Assembly: GCA_003586115.2 (NCBI GenBank)
Contig: QVOM02000116.1
Location: forward strand, 45,981,692 to 46,045,691
Length of the DNA: 64,000 nucleotides
From: Salvator merianae
Taxonomy: Eukaryota; Chordata; Lepidosauria; Squamata; Teiidae
Reading direction: 5' to 3'
The translations under genes and the position numbers were made by a program. The notes under the pieces are model-generated. The model ran no database searches. It was not told the origin of the DNA and saw only the letters and a list, made by a program, of their open reading frames with translations. Below are positions 1 to 12,600 of the stretch, piece by piece; the stretch's first letter is position 1, and every line of letters begins with the position of its first letter.

Positions 1-521
1 TAAGTGCCTACACACCAGCAGCTGCTTCTGAAAGATTCTGTGCCAAATTAAAAATGCCAGGGAAGAGGAGAGAGAGAAATTGCCATATAGGATTGTATTT
101 TTGATTTAACAGCATGCATATAAACCAATATCTACTTAGCTTATTTATTTTTAAATGGATGTAGTACTTCTCAGTCTGCCAGCATGTAGCTTCTGAGTGA
201 TTCAGGGTGTTAACTTAAGCCACATTTCAATAATTTATTTTTATTTCATTGTAAAGTACATAGTCATGGACATAGTCAAGGCTATTTACGAATCAATTAA
301 AATTGCTAACAAGAAAAACAATGGATAAAATACTAACCTCTGGAAAATCACCATGTCTTATTAACTATTTTTCATCTCTTGTTTAAATTGAAGAATTTAT
401 ATTTACCAGCTTTTTAAAATAAAAATGTTAGGAACTGCTAAGTTGGATGCTCCGCTGCCCACTGTTTATATTTTCCTGTCTCAAATAATTTTTTAATTGT
501 ACATTTTGTTTTTAATTTTAG
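1..521 (+). other. NCAPG2 intron (3' part)
   Basis: AT-rich with no open frame that joins the next exon. The first bases, taagtg, would form a GTAAGTG splice donor if the base just before the window is G, so an exon may end exactly at the window edge. Confidence 0.5.
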
Positions 522-625
522 CTAAATTGATGCTTAACATTCAGAGCTGCTTGAATGCTTGTATCCAGCAGGGATTAAAGGCATCTGACAGTGGTGATGA
601 AGACAGTGAAAAAGAGAACATGAGT
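522..625 (+). CDS. NCAPG2: NCAPG2 coding exon (first visible)
   Basis: Acceptor ttttaattttag, donor gtaagc. The exon enters with one base of its first codon supplied by the previous exon and leaves in phase 0. It encodes LMLNIQSCLNACIQQGL followed by an acidic stretch. About 35 codons. Confidence 0.9.
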
Positions 626-3600
626 GTAAGCATGCAAGATTCAAGCTTCTACATTTTTGAAAAAAATAGAAATAGTTCAGTTTGTATAGCCTGTGTAGAA
701 CTTGCCTTGTATGACAGCATTTACCGATCTGGTACACTCCAGAAAGGGTCTCTCAGTACTTAATTCAAGGCAAAAATATACCTGAAATTTGTTCAGTTCT
801 GCGCTTTCCATAGTGTTTCTGAACCTCTATTTCAAAGAAAAATGTTTCAAGTGTTAAAATAGTAAAATTGCAGTGGACATTCTTTTAGCTGCTCCATCCA
901 AGTCTTCCCGGGTAACAATCTTCCCAAAGACACTGGAGAACTTGGTTTTGAAGGCTCCCTTGAGGTCTGCCTGCCTGCAGTCCCTAAGAAGTTGTTTGGT
1001 TCAGACTCACTTGATTCTGATATGTCGTCTGTCCCTTTGGTTGATGCCCCGTGACTCAGGTGATATCTAGATTGTCTGTGCCCTGTGAATGGTAATTGTC
1101 CATTGTGAGATCAAGGGGACAGGAAATAGAAATTGTAATAAGAATGTTGTTTTATAACAGACATTATTGCTATTAAAACTTTGTGTTAACATTCCTTTTT
1201 TCTTAGCCTGGTATAAAATGAGCTGACAGGATGGCAGCAGACAGCTTTGTATCCACTCAAGCAAGGTTTAGTTTCAAGGGTACTAAGAGAGCTCTGGCTA
1301 TGATTGCTCATTCAGCCCTAAATTCTATGTTTGTTGTTTTTTTGGTGTCATCATGCAGGACTTTCTCTTTAAAATATTGGACTGTTGATTCAGCAGTCAG
1401 AGGTAATGTTGCACCAGTGCCATTCAAAGGCCTCAAGCTTTTTGGTAATCGTGTGTTGCAACAAAAGAAAAGCAATGCAGAAGTATGGCTGGAGCTGTTA
1501 AGCAACCTTTAGCTAGAGCAACAGTCTGGCAGAAACATTGTATCTCTTCATAGTGTGATAATTGCAGATTTGCAAGCAACATTCTAATCCAATCAGAGGA
1601 TTAACACCTAGAACAAACACAGATTTCACCTCATTGTTAGCTACTCTTCCGGTGCTATAGACTTGATGCATTTTGATTAAATTCTATTTTTATTGAGAGA
1701 AAACTGAAATACCAGCATAGGCCACTCTGGCACTCAAAGTTGACACCAAGAAACTACTACTAAAAATGGACTTTTACTAGCTTTGGCTAGGTGTGATATG
1801 GAGTAATTGCATACTTGCTGATTATATGTCATAGTAATCAGTTACCCTTTTGACCTGTCACAACTCTATGTATTTTCTTTTGTTCATGAATTTTTCCCAT
1901 CTTGAACTCTTGCCCTAGTCCTGCAGTGTAGTATGCAAGGTGGTAGGTATGATTGCAGTATATTAGAGGAAATATCAGTTAAAGTTCATGTCATACTTTC
2001 TACTGAGTTGTCTACTCTCTTTTTCAAACATTTGTATTTCAGATGCCAAATAATGTGTTGTCAGTTGATGATGTACCTTCTATGGCGGGCTTGCTTGAAG
2101 TTATTGTCATTCTCTGGCGAAGCATCCAAAAAGCACTTGATCGCAATGAAGGAGCCAAAAATCATATTGTCAGAAAATTTGCTTCTGTTCTGTCTGAGTA
2201 TTTAAAGGTGTTTAAGGTAAATCCCCTATAAAGTACAGTGAAAATACTTAGAGAGGTTTTGTTGTGTTCTTCAGTGAGCAGACAAGCTCCTTGGATCCAA
2301 TTCAGTGTAACATTTCCTTCTCACACTTAATTCTGTAGCGATTTGTCCCTTATCAGGCATGGTTTAGAGCTGAGGGAAAGTGAATAAGAAAGTTTTTTTT
2401 TTCCGGGGTTTTTTTTGGGGGGGGGAGTTTGAAGGAGAAGAGTTTGCAGCTAGAATAAGAAAAAAAGTGAGGGTAGTACTCTGAAATACAAGGAATTTAA
2501 ATTGATCATGGTTCAGGCTGAAGCGCAGGATATTAATAGAATACATAATTCTTCTAAAACTTTTCTGCTTTAACACAGGACGATCGTTGTTTGTCTCCAA
2601 TAATCATCCTGGCATCTTTCATGTCACCCACAGTTATTCCTGCATTCAGGTAATTGCGCTTTTTTAATGGAAAATGTGGATGGAAAGTTTCTATTAGTTT
2701 CTTTCCAATAGTAACTGGATATTCCCATCCTTTGGGACATTGAAAATGTTGTTTAGACTTCTGAATTAAGTTTTGTGTACATAAATAGCTAATACCCATT
2801 TGCATTTATTTCTAGTTGTGGTGTACTTTCTAAACTGAAGAATCTAGAAAATGGTGCCACTGAAAGCAAATACTCTACCCTGCTTGACTGCCTGTGTCGT
2901 TGGGGAAAAGTGAGCCATGTTATTGAATTAATCTGTGATTGGATGACTGATGAACCCAGCATAAAAGAGGTATGCTAAATAAAGTCTGATTTGAAATACT
3001 GTACATTAAACTTAAGCAGCTTAAGTACCTCATTACTTCAGCACTTTTTTCAAGTGATATGCTCCTCATGCAAAACAATAAAATATGTCTTTTCTTTATA
3101 TAATTAGAGTCAGGGGACTTCTCAACGGCGAGTTCGTATTCAAGAAACAAATGAATCAAAACCAGAATTGGCACTCGATTATATAGAGTATTTATTGACT
3201 CATTACATGAATCGTGATTGTCTTCTGTCACTCTCCAAAGAGAAACTAAGCCATCTTCTGAAAGTTCTTGAAGCTTCAAAGGTAAGATTTCATTTTCCCA
3301 CAATATTGTTTTCACAGTCTGAACGAATGATAACAAATTGCTTTTATAAGGTTTTCTCCAGCTCTAGAGTTGTCTTCCTCTGAAATGATCTTTCTCTGAT
3401 AAACCTCTGCTGTCTCCATGTAGTGTGTGTATGTAAATGACTGATCAGAAGCCTTGCAATTGTGAGGGACGGCCAGCTTGCGCTATTTGTTATTGCAACT
3501 GACATGTGAATGGCCTTATCCGCATTCTGGATATTTTTTCTGTAAGCATCTCTTTGCCTCTCATTGTGAATCCAGATGAACTGACTGGACGGAATGAAAC

Positions 3601-6600
3601 ATGATACCACTTTCTTAGAATGGTGCTTAGTATTGGTTAAGCAGACAGTAACTCAACAGTGATAAGGAGAAAGCTCTTCTGCATTCGTGAGAGATTTTCC
3701 TTTGATATTGTTTCTTTGGTCTGTGTAAAATCCTCTCTCTTGTGGTCCTTTGAATCCTGGCTGTTACATTGGCAATATCTTAAACATAGTAAGCTTCAGG
3801 AAAACCAAGAAATGAAAATCAATGTTTATTCTATGTTTTTCCAGAAGGGATTCTTTTTTAACTTAAGTGTAATTTACTCAAGTATAGAATATGATATTAT
3901 CTGTGCTTAAAGGTACCAAAATTTGGGAGTTTGGTTCTGACTTGTAGAAAGGAAAAACAAATAATTACTCAAATATTTACTGTTTTTTCTGTCCTCTGAG
4001 ATTTTAGATTATTTTTCCCTAAATATAATTCTGATATTTCAGGATATTCTACTGTCCTATGTTAGAGAAACCGAACCATGTTCTCCAGGGTTTTATCAAG
4101 CAACTGCACTGAGAGCTTTCAGCCTGTACTGCAGATTAAATATACATCTACAATATAAGGTACTGTAATTTCAGGAACTAGTGTAAGAAGTAGTGGTTTT
4201 ATGTTTCTGTATGTAGAAAATACACTTCTGTATCTTTATTTTTTTAAACAGTTTGCTTCTGAAAGTCAAGAGTACATATCAGCTTTGAAGGAAACTGGCA
4301 TTTGGGTAGAAAATGGTGTTATTCGAACTTCTTTAACTGATACAGACAACTTGGAACAATCCAGGGAAATCTCTCATCTCATAATTCAGGTAATAGAAAT
4401 GTGGATGGGTTTATCCTCTTGGCTTTTTTGTGGAACTCAGCTCAGAGTCATACTATTTAGTTTTGAGTTAACCCTTAAACCCAGAATTTAGATTACTTGT
4501 TCTCTCATGATTTTAGATATGCTTATCTGCAATTTGATTTTTTTTTTGGGGGGGGGGGTGATTTTCCCTGACTTCTCCCAGTTTCTTTTCTTCCTTTTTA
4601 TTTAAGGGCTCACCGCAGAGGCTTTAAAATTAACATGATAATTATATTTTATCAGTTCTATCAAACTGTGTTTTGCAAACCACTTTCATACTGCGGGTGT
4701 GACTCTCATTTGCTGACTTGCTGGCTGTTATTTTTTTTATTTTTAAGTGATCCTGATATTTATATGACCAATCCATAGCTACAAGGTACATTCAGAAAGT
4801 TTGCCTTTGCCATATAAAAAAGAGTAATAGTAGTCAAATTTTGTTTCTTTGCCATTGAGTATAATTCATGTCCGAACAGTGCTTTGTTGCCTTTATCCCA
4901 ATCATAAAGAAATCTGTTTGTTGTTTTTATTACGATTCTGCCCTATATCCAGAGGGCTCAGAAAGGAGGTTCACAATAAAACCAATTCAGTATAAAACAC
5001 AACGAAAAATGAACTGACTAAAATAGCAAGTTCTTGTTCTAATCGTTCAGTCAGTCACCCACTGCAGTTGTGATTTCAGTATCACGAGACAGTCCAATTC
5101 TGGGAAGGTACTCTTTCAATCCAGCAAACAAGTAAAGTTACTGGGTCAAGATCTGCGGAGGACGGAGGGGTGCTGAAGAAGGGGAATCCCGTAGCACTAA
5201 TGACATTTTCTGCAATGCATTAGTTGTCTTGAAGGAGCAACACATCTTCCAAAATCTCATTATCCCGTCTCTAGAAATCATGTGCACACGTGCCCCCCAA
5301 AATAAAAAGTTGCACAGAGATCTGTTACTCAATGATATATCATATAATAACATATACTATAGTCAGAAGAAAAATACCAATTCAGTGAATCTCAAGAGAT
5401 TCAGGCAGTGGCGGCTGGTGGCTTTAAGCCCGCGTGGCTTGCCATGGCTGTTCGTGGGGCCTCTGTACTGCCTTGGCAGGTTGCCTAGCGACCTGTTGAG
5501 GCAGTAAGGAGGCCCGGAAGCCCCGTAAACAGCCATGGCGTGCTTCGTGTAGGGCGCGAACACCTGGGCTTAAAGCTGCCGTCCGCCGCTGGGTTTAGAA
5601 TATGAATTTTTGAACATCTCTCCCAAGCTTCTTTAATTACGACAAAATGTCTCTCTGAGTTGCAAGTTCCTTGCATTTCTTCTCTTTTTATTTTTACTTA
5701 TAGGGCAACACTGCAGAATTAAAGAGAAGTTACAGCAGTGAAAGTTGGTCAAATAACAAGATTCATAAATTTTAAAAATTTTCAAACTGACAGAAAGGGT
5801 TTACTGGGCCAGGAGGATTCGAGATATGGTGGAAGCCCCTGGCTGGCACGTGTTTACTGGTGAAGCATATTGGCTGTTGGTAATACAGCATCAGGTGATT
5901 CTGGCAGCCTTTACGTTACACAGGCATCAGACCAGAGCAATGGACTGGGGTTGGAAACAGGTGGATCAACAATCTGCTGTACCCTAAGTCTCATTCAGGC
6001 CAGCAGAATATATAGCAAGTGTAAAGCATTCTTCTTTAATGAGAGGTGCCTCTTTCAGTAGTACACTACTTAAGAAGAATCCATATTAGAAGAGCTATAC
6101 ACTTCAGTATAAATCTTGGAGTTAGGAGAGCTGTGGCAAAAAATTTCCACTGACTTACATTGTAGTAGATTGGTCTTATTCAAAACTACATTGACTAGAA
6201 CGGGGAAAGATTCAATGAAGGAAAAGAGCCTGCATTCAAAGGGGCACAGTCCAGCCCCCACCCCCCCAGGCAATGCCAGAGCATACAGATGCCACACCTA
6301 AAACCTTCGCTACACAGATACCAGTCAAGATGCCTCCCACCAAAGCCCTTTATAGACTACAGTACAAAACACACTGATAACTGATGGGATACCAACCCCC
6401 CCTCTCCCAGATAAGGGTTTTACACAGACCGCAATGCTGAACATGCTGATGCCACATGAGGTGCCAGCCTCCCACTTTGAACAAGGATGTTACACATTCT
6501 AGTGTTGAGCACACTGATGCCACATGGGATTCTAGTAAAACCACTCAAAACCCAGTCAAGAACTTACAAAATCCAGTCAACAAAACTCATTTTGCAAAGA

Positions 6601-9600
6601 GAATCTGTGACAAGCACCCTCTTCACAGCTGAGAGACCAGTGGGAAAATGACAGTAACTAGGAGGATCAGTTGCAGGGTTTGGCTAAAAATTGGCTAAAT
6701 ATCAGGTATATTTGGCCTTTTTTATTATTATTATTGGTAAGGCTAGAATAATTAGTTTGGCGATTATCTGACAGCCCTAATATTGCTGCAGGCTTCACCT
6801 CTGATCTTTGCTTTCTGGTGACAAAACACATTAGAAGAATTTTGGAAGTATTTTAGGTGGTTCTTGGTTGCAATTCGTAAAAGTCGTTATGGTGAATCAA
6901 CACTGCAAGATTTTATATTAAAAGGAGGACAGGCTGTAATTTGATCACTTTTGTTTGCTTACTTGATGTCAGGAGCTTCTTTTCCTAGGCGGAAAAGGAC
7001 TTAATAGCCAGTGGTATTTAAAAAAATTTTATGGGCTAGTGCCAGTGGCAGAACTGCATTTCCCAGATGGCATTAACAGAATCATGGATTTAGAGAGATG
7101 AAGAGAGACACTTTATCTGCAGCCAAGTACCAGAACATGACAAAAAATAAGAAAAAAAAACCCTTTGGAATTTTAAAAAAGCTGGCAAAAGCTTTTCAAC
7201 TGAATACCTACCTTGTTGCCAATCTGTTTTGAGATTATTGCATAACGTCATCATCTGAAGTGTGGTCTAATCCAGATATTTGCAATTTGGAAATATCTAA
7301 GAATTAAGTAATGGTCACGTGCAAGAATATAATATGGGTAATTTTTTTCTCCTCTGTGTGTATAGACTTATTTGACTGTCTGCAAAGATCTGATAGCTGT
7401 TGGGCTTGCTGATTCAGAGTTTCAAGCATACATTCTGAATTTAGCTGCTATGCTAATACATACAGGTATGCTTGTATATACTGGATATTTTTATCATGTC
7501 TTAAAAGTTTTGACTTATTGCATATTAAAATGTGGTTTGAATAAAAGGTAGGGTTAAAATTCAAACCTCACTGCCACTGCTGCTGCCACTGCAAGTGGTT
7601 TGTAAGCCACAAGTGGGCAGGGGTGATTTTGCCTGCCTTGTCCTAAAGATAGTTTGTTTTTCTCAGAGAGAGAACTGCTCAATTTACAGACAGGTATGCT
7701 ATCCTAGTCACTCTACTGGTCCTTCTGATGCTGCTTGTGCCTCTCTTAGTAAGTAAGTGAGCAACAGTTCTGCTTCATGTAGTAAAACAGTCTTTTGTTT
7801 ATTGCAGAACTGGGAGAGTTTTTGGAATGCCAATGCTGACTGAATCCCATCCCCTCTGGAGGGGTGACTTCAGTTGTTGGCACCATTATGGTTGTGTGCA
7901 CTGCTCCGGGTACCCAATCTGTTTTTCCGTCAGCTTTGGCTACTTTGCTTCTAGCACCTAATGCTCAGACTACTGTTGCCATGGTGACAATATTTTTTGG
8001 TTCAGCTCTTCCCCTTGGAAGCATTACAAGTCTTGCTCCTGATCAGCAACCTGATCAGCCCCTGTACTTAGGGAAGGACTGGAGAGGTCTCTTACCTTTC
8101 AGATGCTATTTTCTGCCCCCCCCCCCGCCGTTTTGTGGGAAGTGGATGAGGTCAAGGTGCACTCCTCAGCTGCTTGCTGCAGAGGGCAAGTTTTTCCTTG
8201 GCATGTTGTGCCTTGTCAGGCACCTGACAAGGTGGAGGAGCAGAGAGGTGGATTTGACAGCTTCCTCATTCTTGAAACAAGAGATTCATAGCCCAAATGC
8301 TGGGGAAGGCACCTCAGTGAATACAGCACAGCATAATACAGTAGGTTAATGGGGGACATGGGAAGAAACTGTCGGCCAAATTTTCACCCCAGGACTGCTT
8401 GCTATTGTGGAGGCGATCATTAAAGAGAACAATGCCAATTTTAAAAAGAAAAACTCACAAAGTCTTCATCCCCTCTCTCCTCCTCTTCCTTCTTCTCCCC
8501 CTCTTCTCCTTTGCAGTCCCAATTTTAGAAGGCCAGGTGCAGAAAGAGGGGAAAAAACATAAAGGGCACACTAAACCCAACTATTGTGCTAAGTCTCCTG
8601 GGAAAGACAAGGTTTTCAAGGGAAAGCTTGATAGGTTCTCTGCTGGAGTAAACTTATCTCATTGTTTGAACTGGTTGGCTTCTCCCTCCTCTCCTCAGGC
8701 TAATCATGTCGCTTGACCAGAATGGAGCCCAAGATACCTTTGACCTTTCAGAATCTCACAGGGGCTCCTCTCAGGCTCTTGAAGAAATCTTGGATTCTGA
8801 AGAAGATGGCTTCTTCAATTTCTTTGTTTGGTGTGGAGGACTTTCCCCTCCTTCTGGATAAAGTGTGGAATAGCTTAAGCACAAAACCTGGTGTTGGCCC
8901 ACAAAAGAGGCACAAGACTCCTCCTGTTGTACACATTAGGGTATAAAACGTCAAACAAAACCATTGCTATGTGAATAAAAACACATATAGGCTTAGCTTA
9001 CAAGTGTCAAGAATTTCCTCCTCCTTCCTGAGTTAGGCAGATTCTGCAAGGTTTGCTTGTATTCCAGTTGTATTCCAAGCTTCATCATTGATGGAGCAGA
9101 TTTAGCCACCAATTGGATAAAACCATCATTACCTACCTGACAAGTACAGATTGGCTCAGGTGGGTTTTGGTCTTGCAGTAGGAGCTGGATTGGCAATACA
9201 GCTGTTTCTATCCCTTCCCTGCATTCTGGGTAGCTTTGGTACATCCTGTCTGTAAATTGAGCAACTCTCCTTCCAAGAAAGGAACATTGTCACTTATGTG
9301 AAGGTTATTTCTGCAGGGGAGTGGTAGAGTTTCACCCCTATGCAAGGAAATAGTCTGTACAAGTAGCCAAATGGGGTCTCCTGGGAATTTTTCATGCCTT
9401 GTTGCTTTTTTTTTCCAGGCAGAGGTGCCCTCTGTCAAATAAGAGCAACTAGGAGAGCATAACCCATCTATAAAATGTTGTTGCTGTCCCTCCAGAAATA
9501 ACCTTTAAATATGGTTGCTGCACCCACTCCATAACTTTTAGAGACCACAGAGATCATCAGTTAAAATTGTGGAAACAGGCGCTTCACGTGTATGTGCAAA

Positions 9601-12600
9601 TGCATATATGTATTATTTATTAATGCAGTTGTGAAACCACACAAGCAGTTTCTGTGGGGTCTGTACTACTGAATATTTTATTCCCTAGAAAACACTTGGA
9701 TACCTTTTTGTTTTTGCTGACCAAAAGACACATTCTGAGATTTCAGGGTGTCTGTACTTCTGAATGGGGATACATTTGTGCACGTTTGTAGGAAACAAAG
9801 CAGGCTAGTAGCATATATAGCATGCATGAAAAAAGGCATGATGAAACTTAAGTGAATATGTTTTACTTTAAGGAAAATAACACTCCTTGCACTATACTGA
9901 TGTACAATATTGAATCTATAAGTTTTTCTTTAATTACGTGTTCTTAGATAGATAAGCTACAACACTTAAGCAGCTATGTAACATATAGCTGGAATAGCTA
10001 ACTCTGTTCTGCTACTTAACAAAGTGTTTTTTTTGCTTAGACAGAGGCTATATTTTCATTCCATTGTTACTCTGTATCCTGAGAGAAATGGTGGAAGCTT
10101 CTATAACATACAGCACTAATGGCAGTGATTGCTTGGTGGAGCTTTTTGACAATATTCAGAAGATGTTTCAGAAAATTCTAGAATGCATGGCACTCCGACT
10201 CAGAAGACAGCGAGAAGAAGGAATTCAGGTATCGTTTGCATCTGAAGTTACCGAGCTTGATTTTTGTTAACGCCGAGACCTTTTTAAATCTAGCGTATGT
10301 TATTGTCTGGAAGTGGTTGGTGGTCACAAAAAAGGAAGTTTACAAGCTGTAATTTAAGGGGATGGTGTGCAGAATAGGACTGCTGCTTTGAATGCTTCCA
10401 ATACTCAGTGTTTTTCCTTCTTTTATCAAATAAAGTAATCATACATTACTTTAATTTTTGTACTCTAAAAGAAGTTGTTACAAATCCAATAGACACAAGC
10501 CAGCTAAATTATGCAAATAATAGTATACATTTTCTTGTGCACTTGATAACATGTTGAATACAACTAAACCAAAATCAACATTAGTTACCAGCCAGCCTTT
10601 TCAGTACTTTTCAGATCATGCCAAGGTTTTTGTCATTCTCTTTTGGCAAATTTGCCTGCTGTAAAGTGTCTATATGAAAATATTAAAGAAGGGTGCGCTA
10701 GCTTTAATTATATGTTTAAATTTTGCATTCCTCTGTCTAGAAGCTTTTTGCTGTATAGCATTCCTGCCAGAGATATATCATCCATACTTCCTCTTTTATT
10801 TTTAATCTTGTATTTCAAATTCGCAGTAAGGCTGTACACTCCTTTTGTTAGCTTTGAATTTCAAATGATAAAGACTCATGTCTCTCTGTTTCTGTTTGAA
10901 ACTTTAACTCCTTTTCATCTTGGAGGAACAATCATTAGTTTTTTAAAGGATCTCAACTCTTTTTGTTTTAGCTGCTTCTAATATGTATAAAATGGGAAAA
11001 CCTCAGTGCCATAGGGCTGTCAAGGCCAGTCGTACACCCTTATTTGCAGGATTTACTTGTATACTTCCATAATCTTTCTAGAACAAGGTTGTGGGTATTA
11101 TTACATGGAAGTAGACAGTTAATTGCTGATCTTTTTACAGTACAGTATTCTTAATGGCTACAAAATTTAGCCATTAAGAATACTGTAAGTTGGAAGTTTT
11201 GTAAGCTTTGGATTATGCAGCTATGGCTAAAAGACATAAATAGCATTTTTTTTTCCAAACACAGATTTCTCTTCTGTTCTGTGTATGTATAGTTGTATCC
11301 ATGTTTCCACATATGTGAGCGTGTGCATGCATATGTGTATCTTTATGTATAACCATGTGTCTGTTTATGTGTATATAAAATGGAAATGAATGCCCATATA
11401 TGTATGTGAAATTGAGTCTTAACTCATACACTGTTTTACTTTTTTCTAGTTAATTCAGTCTGTTCAAGAACCTCTTGGAGAATTTGTGCATACGGTCCAG
11501 TGTTGTATTTTGACTTGTCCCTCTGTTCACCATGGAGTCCTTTCATCCTTGCTAGCAGCAGCTGTAGTTGAAATAGGTTACACCTTACAGCAAAAGGTAC
11601 AATATTCTGTTTCACTGTCTGTACATGCACAACAGGAACAATATCAAGTAAACACCCGTGGGTCTGTTAGTGACGCACAAAGTGGGACACATTTTATTCT
11701 AGCTTGTCTATTTTTTCATTGCATTTTATTAAAGGAACACCGTCATAATTTAACATTTGAAATAAATCTGTGTTCTTGTGTACATAAACCATGTATTGCC
11801 AGTCCTTTTAGTTTAGCTATAATGGTAGGGTTTCATTGTGAGGGGTGGGGGAGGCATCTGATAACTTTATAATAAAGCAAATAAATAAGCAAACTATTTT
11901 GAGTTTGATAAGCATTTTATGTTCAGAAGCAGCAGTCTAGTGCTAATGATTACAGACTTGCAAGGCAAACAATTGATGTGTCGGTTCAGAGTTCTGGCTT
12001 TAAGCTCTAGAATGGCTTTGGACCTCTGTAAACCAAGGGTGTGCATCCTTTGCCCCAGAAGAATGTTGCTTTCCAGGCATCTCTGTCTAGCTTTTATGAT
12101 TCTTCCCAAGTCATATGCCTCAATTGTCCTCCTGCTCTACACATCGCACAAGTGTTTTTCCCTATATAGAATATGTACTTGAACTATTACAATGTTGCCT
12201 GGATGGGGAAGGGTCATGAGTATTATAACCACCAAAATGAGGGTTGGGTTGACATCCTATGGCAGTGGAAGATGTCTGAGACAAACTCACTATATGCTAT
12301 GCAGATGGATAACTGTGCTGAAGGAAATATTTAGACTGTAAATTCCCTGTCAAAGAATAAAGGAAGGGGGATGATATTTGACTCCATGCTTTGGACCTAG
12401 ATTACTCTCTGGAAATGCAGATCCAAAGGCTATTCTTAAGAATAGATACAATTATGGCCATGAGAGGTTTTTTCCCCTTCAGAAAAACCTCTTGAGAACA
12501 AATGGTAGATGCCATGGAATGAAACAGATGGATATTTTTTCCAGCTAAAAAAGACTATAAAGAATATTTAGTGGCACTTAAAAAACCTGTTGAGGTGAAT

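Larger units (their letters stand above)
4390..7365 (+). other. NCAPG2 intron with transposon debris
   Basis: 3-kb intron. It holds a probable antisense LINE tail (about 4930-5030), a GC-rich inverted-repeat element (5406-5591) and a diverged tandem repeat (about 6360-6540). The rest is unremarkable AT-rich sequence. Confidence 0.7.

Noticed and set aside
2043..2231. Separate small gene starting at ATG 2043
   Set aside because: The ATG is the first codon of an internal NCAPG2 exon right after a splice acceptor.
7864..8349. 161-codon open frame in an NCAPG2 intron
   Set aside because: No recognisable domain or splice signals, and in a repeat-like interval. Not a supported gene.
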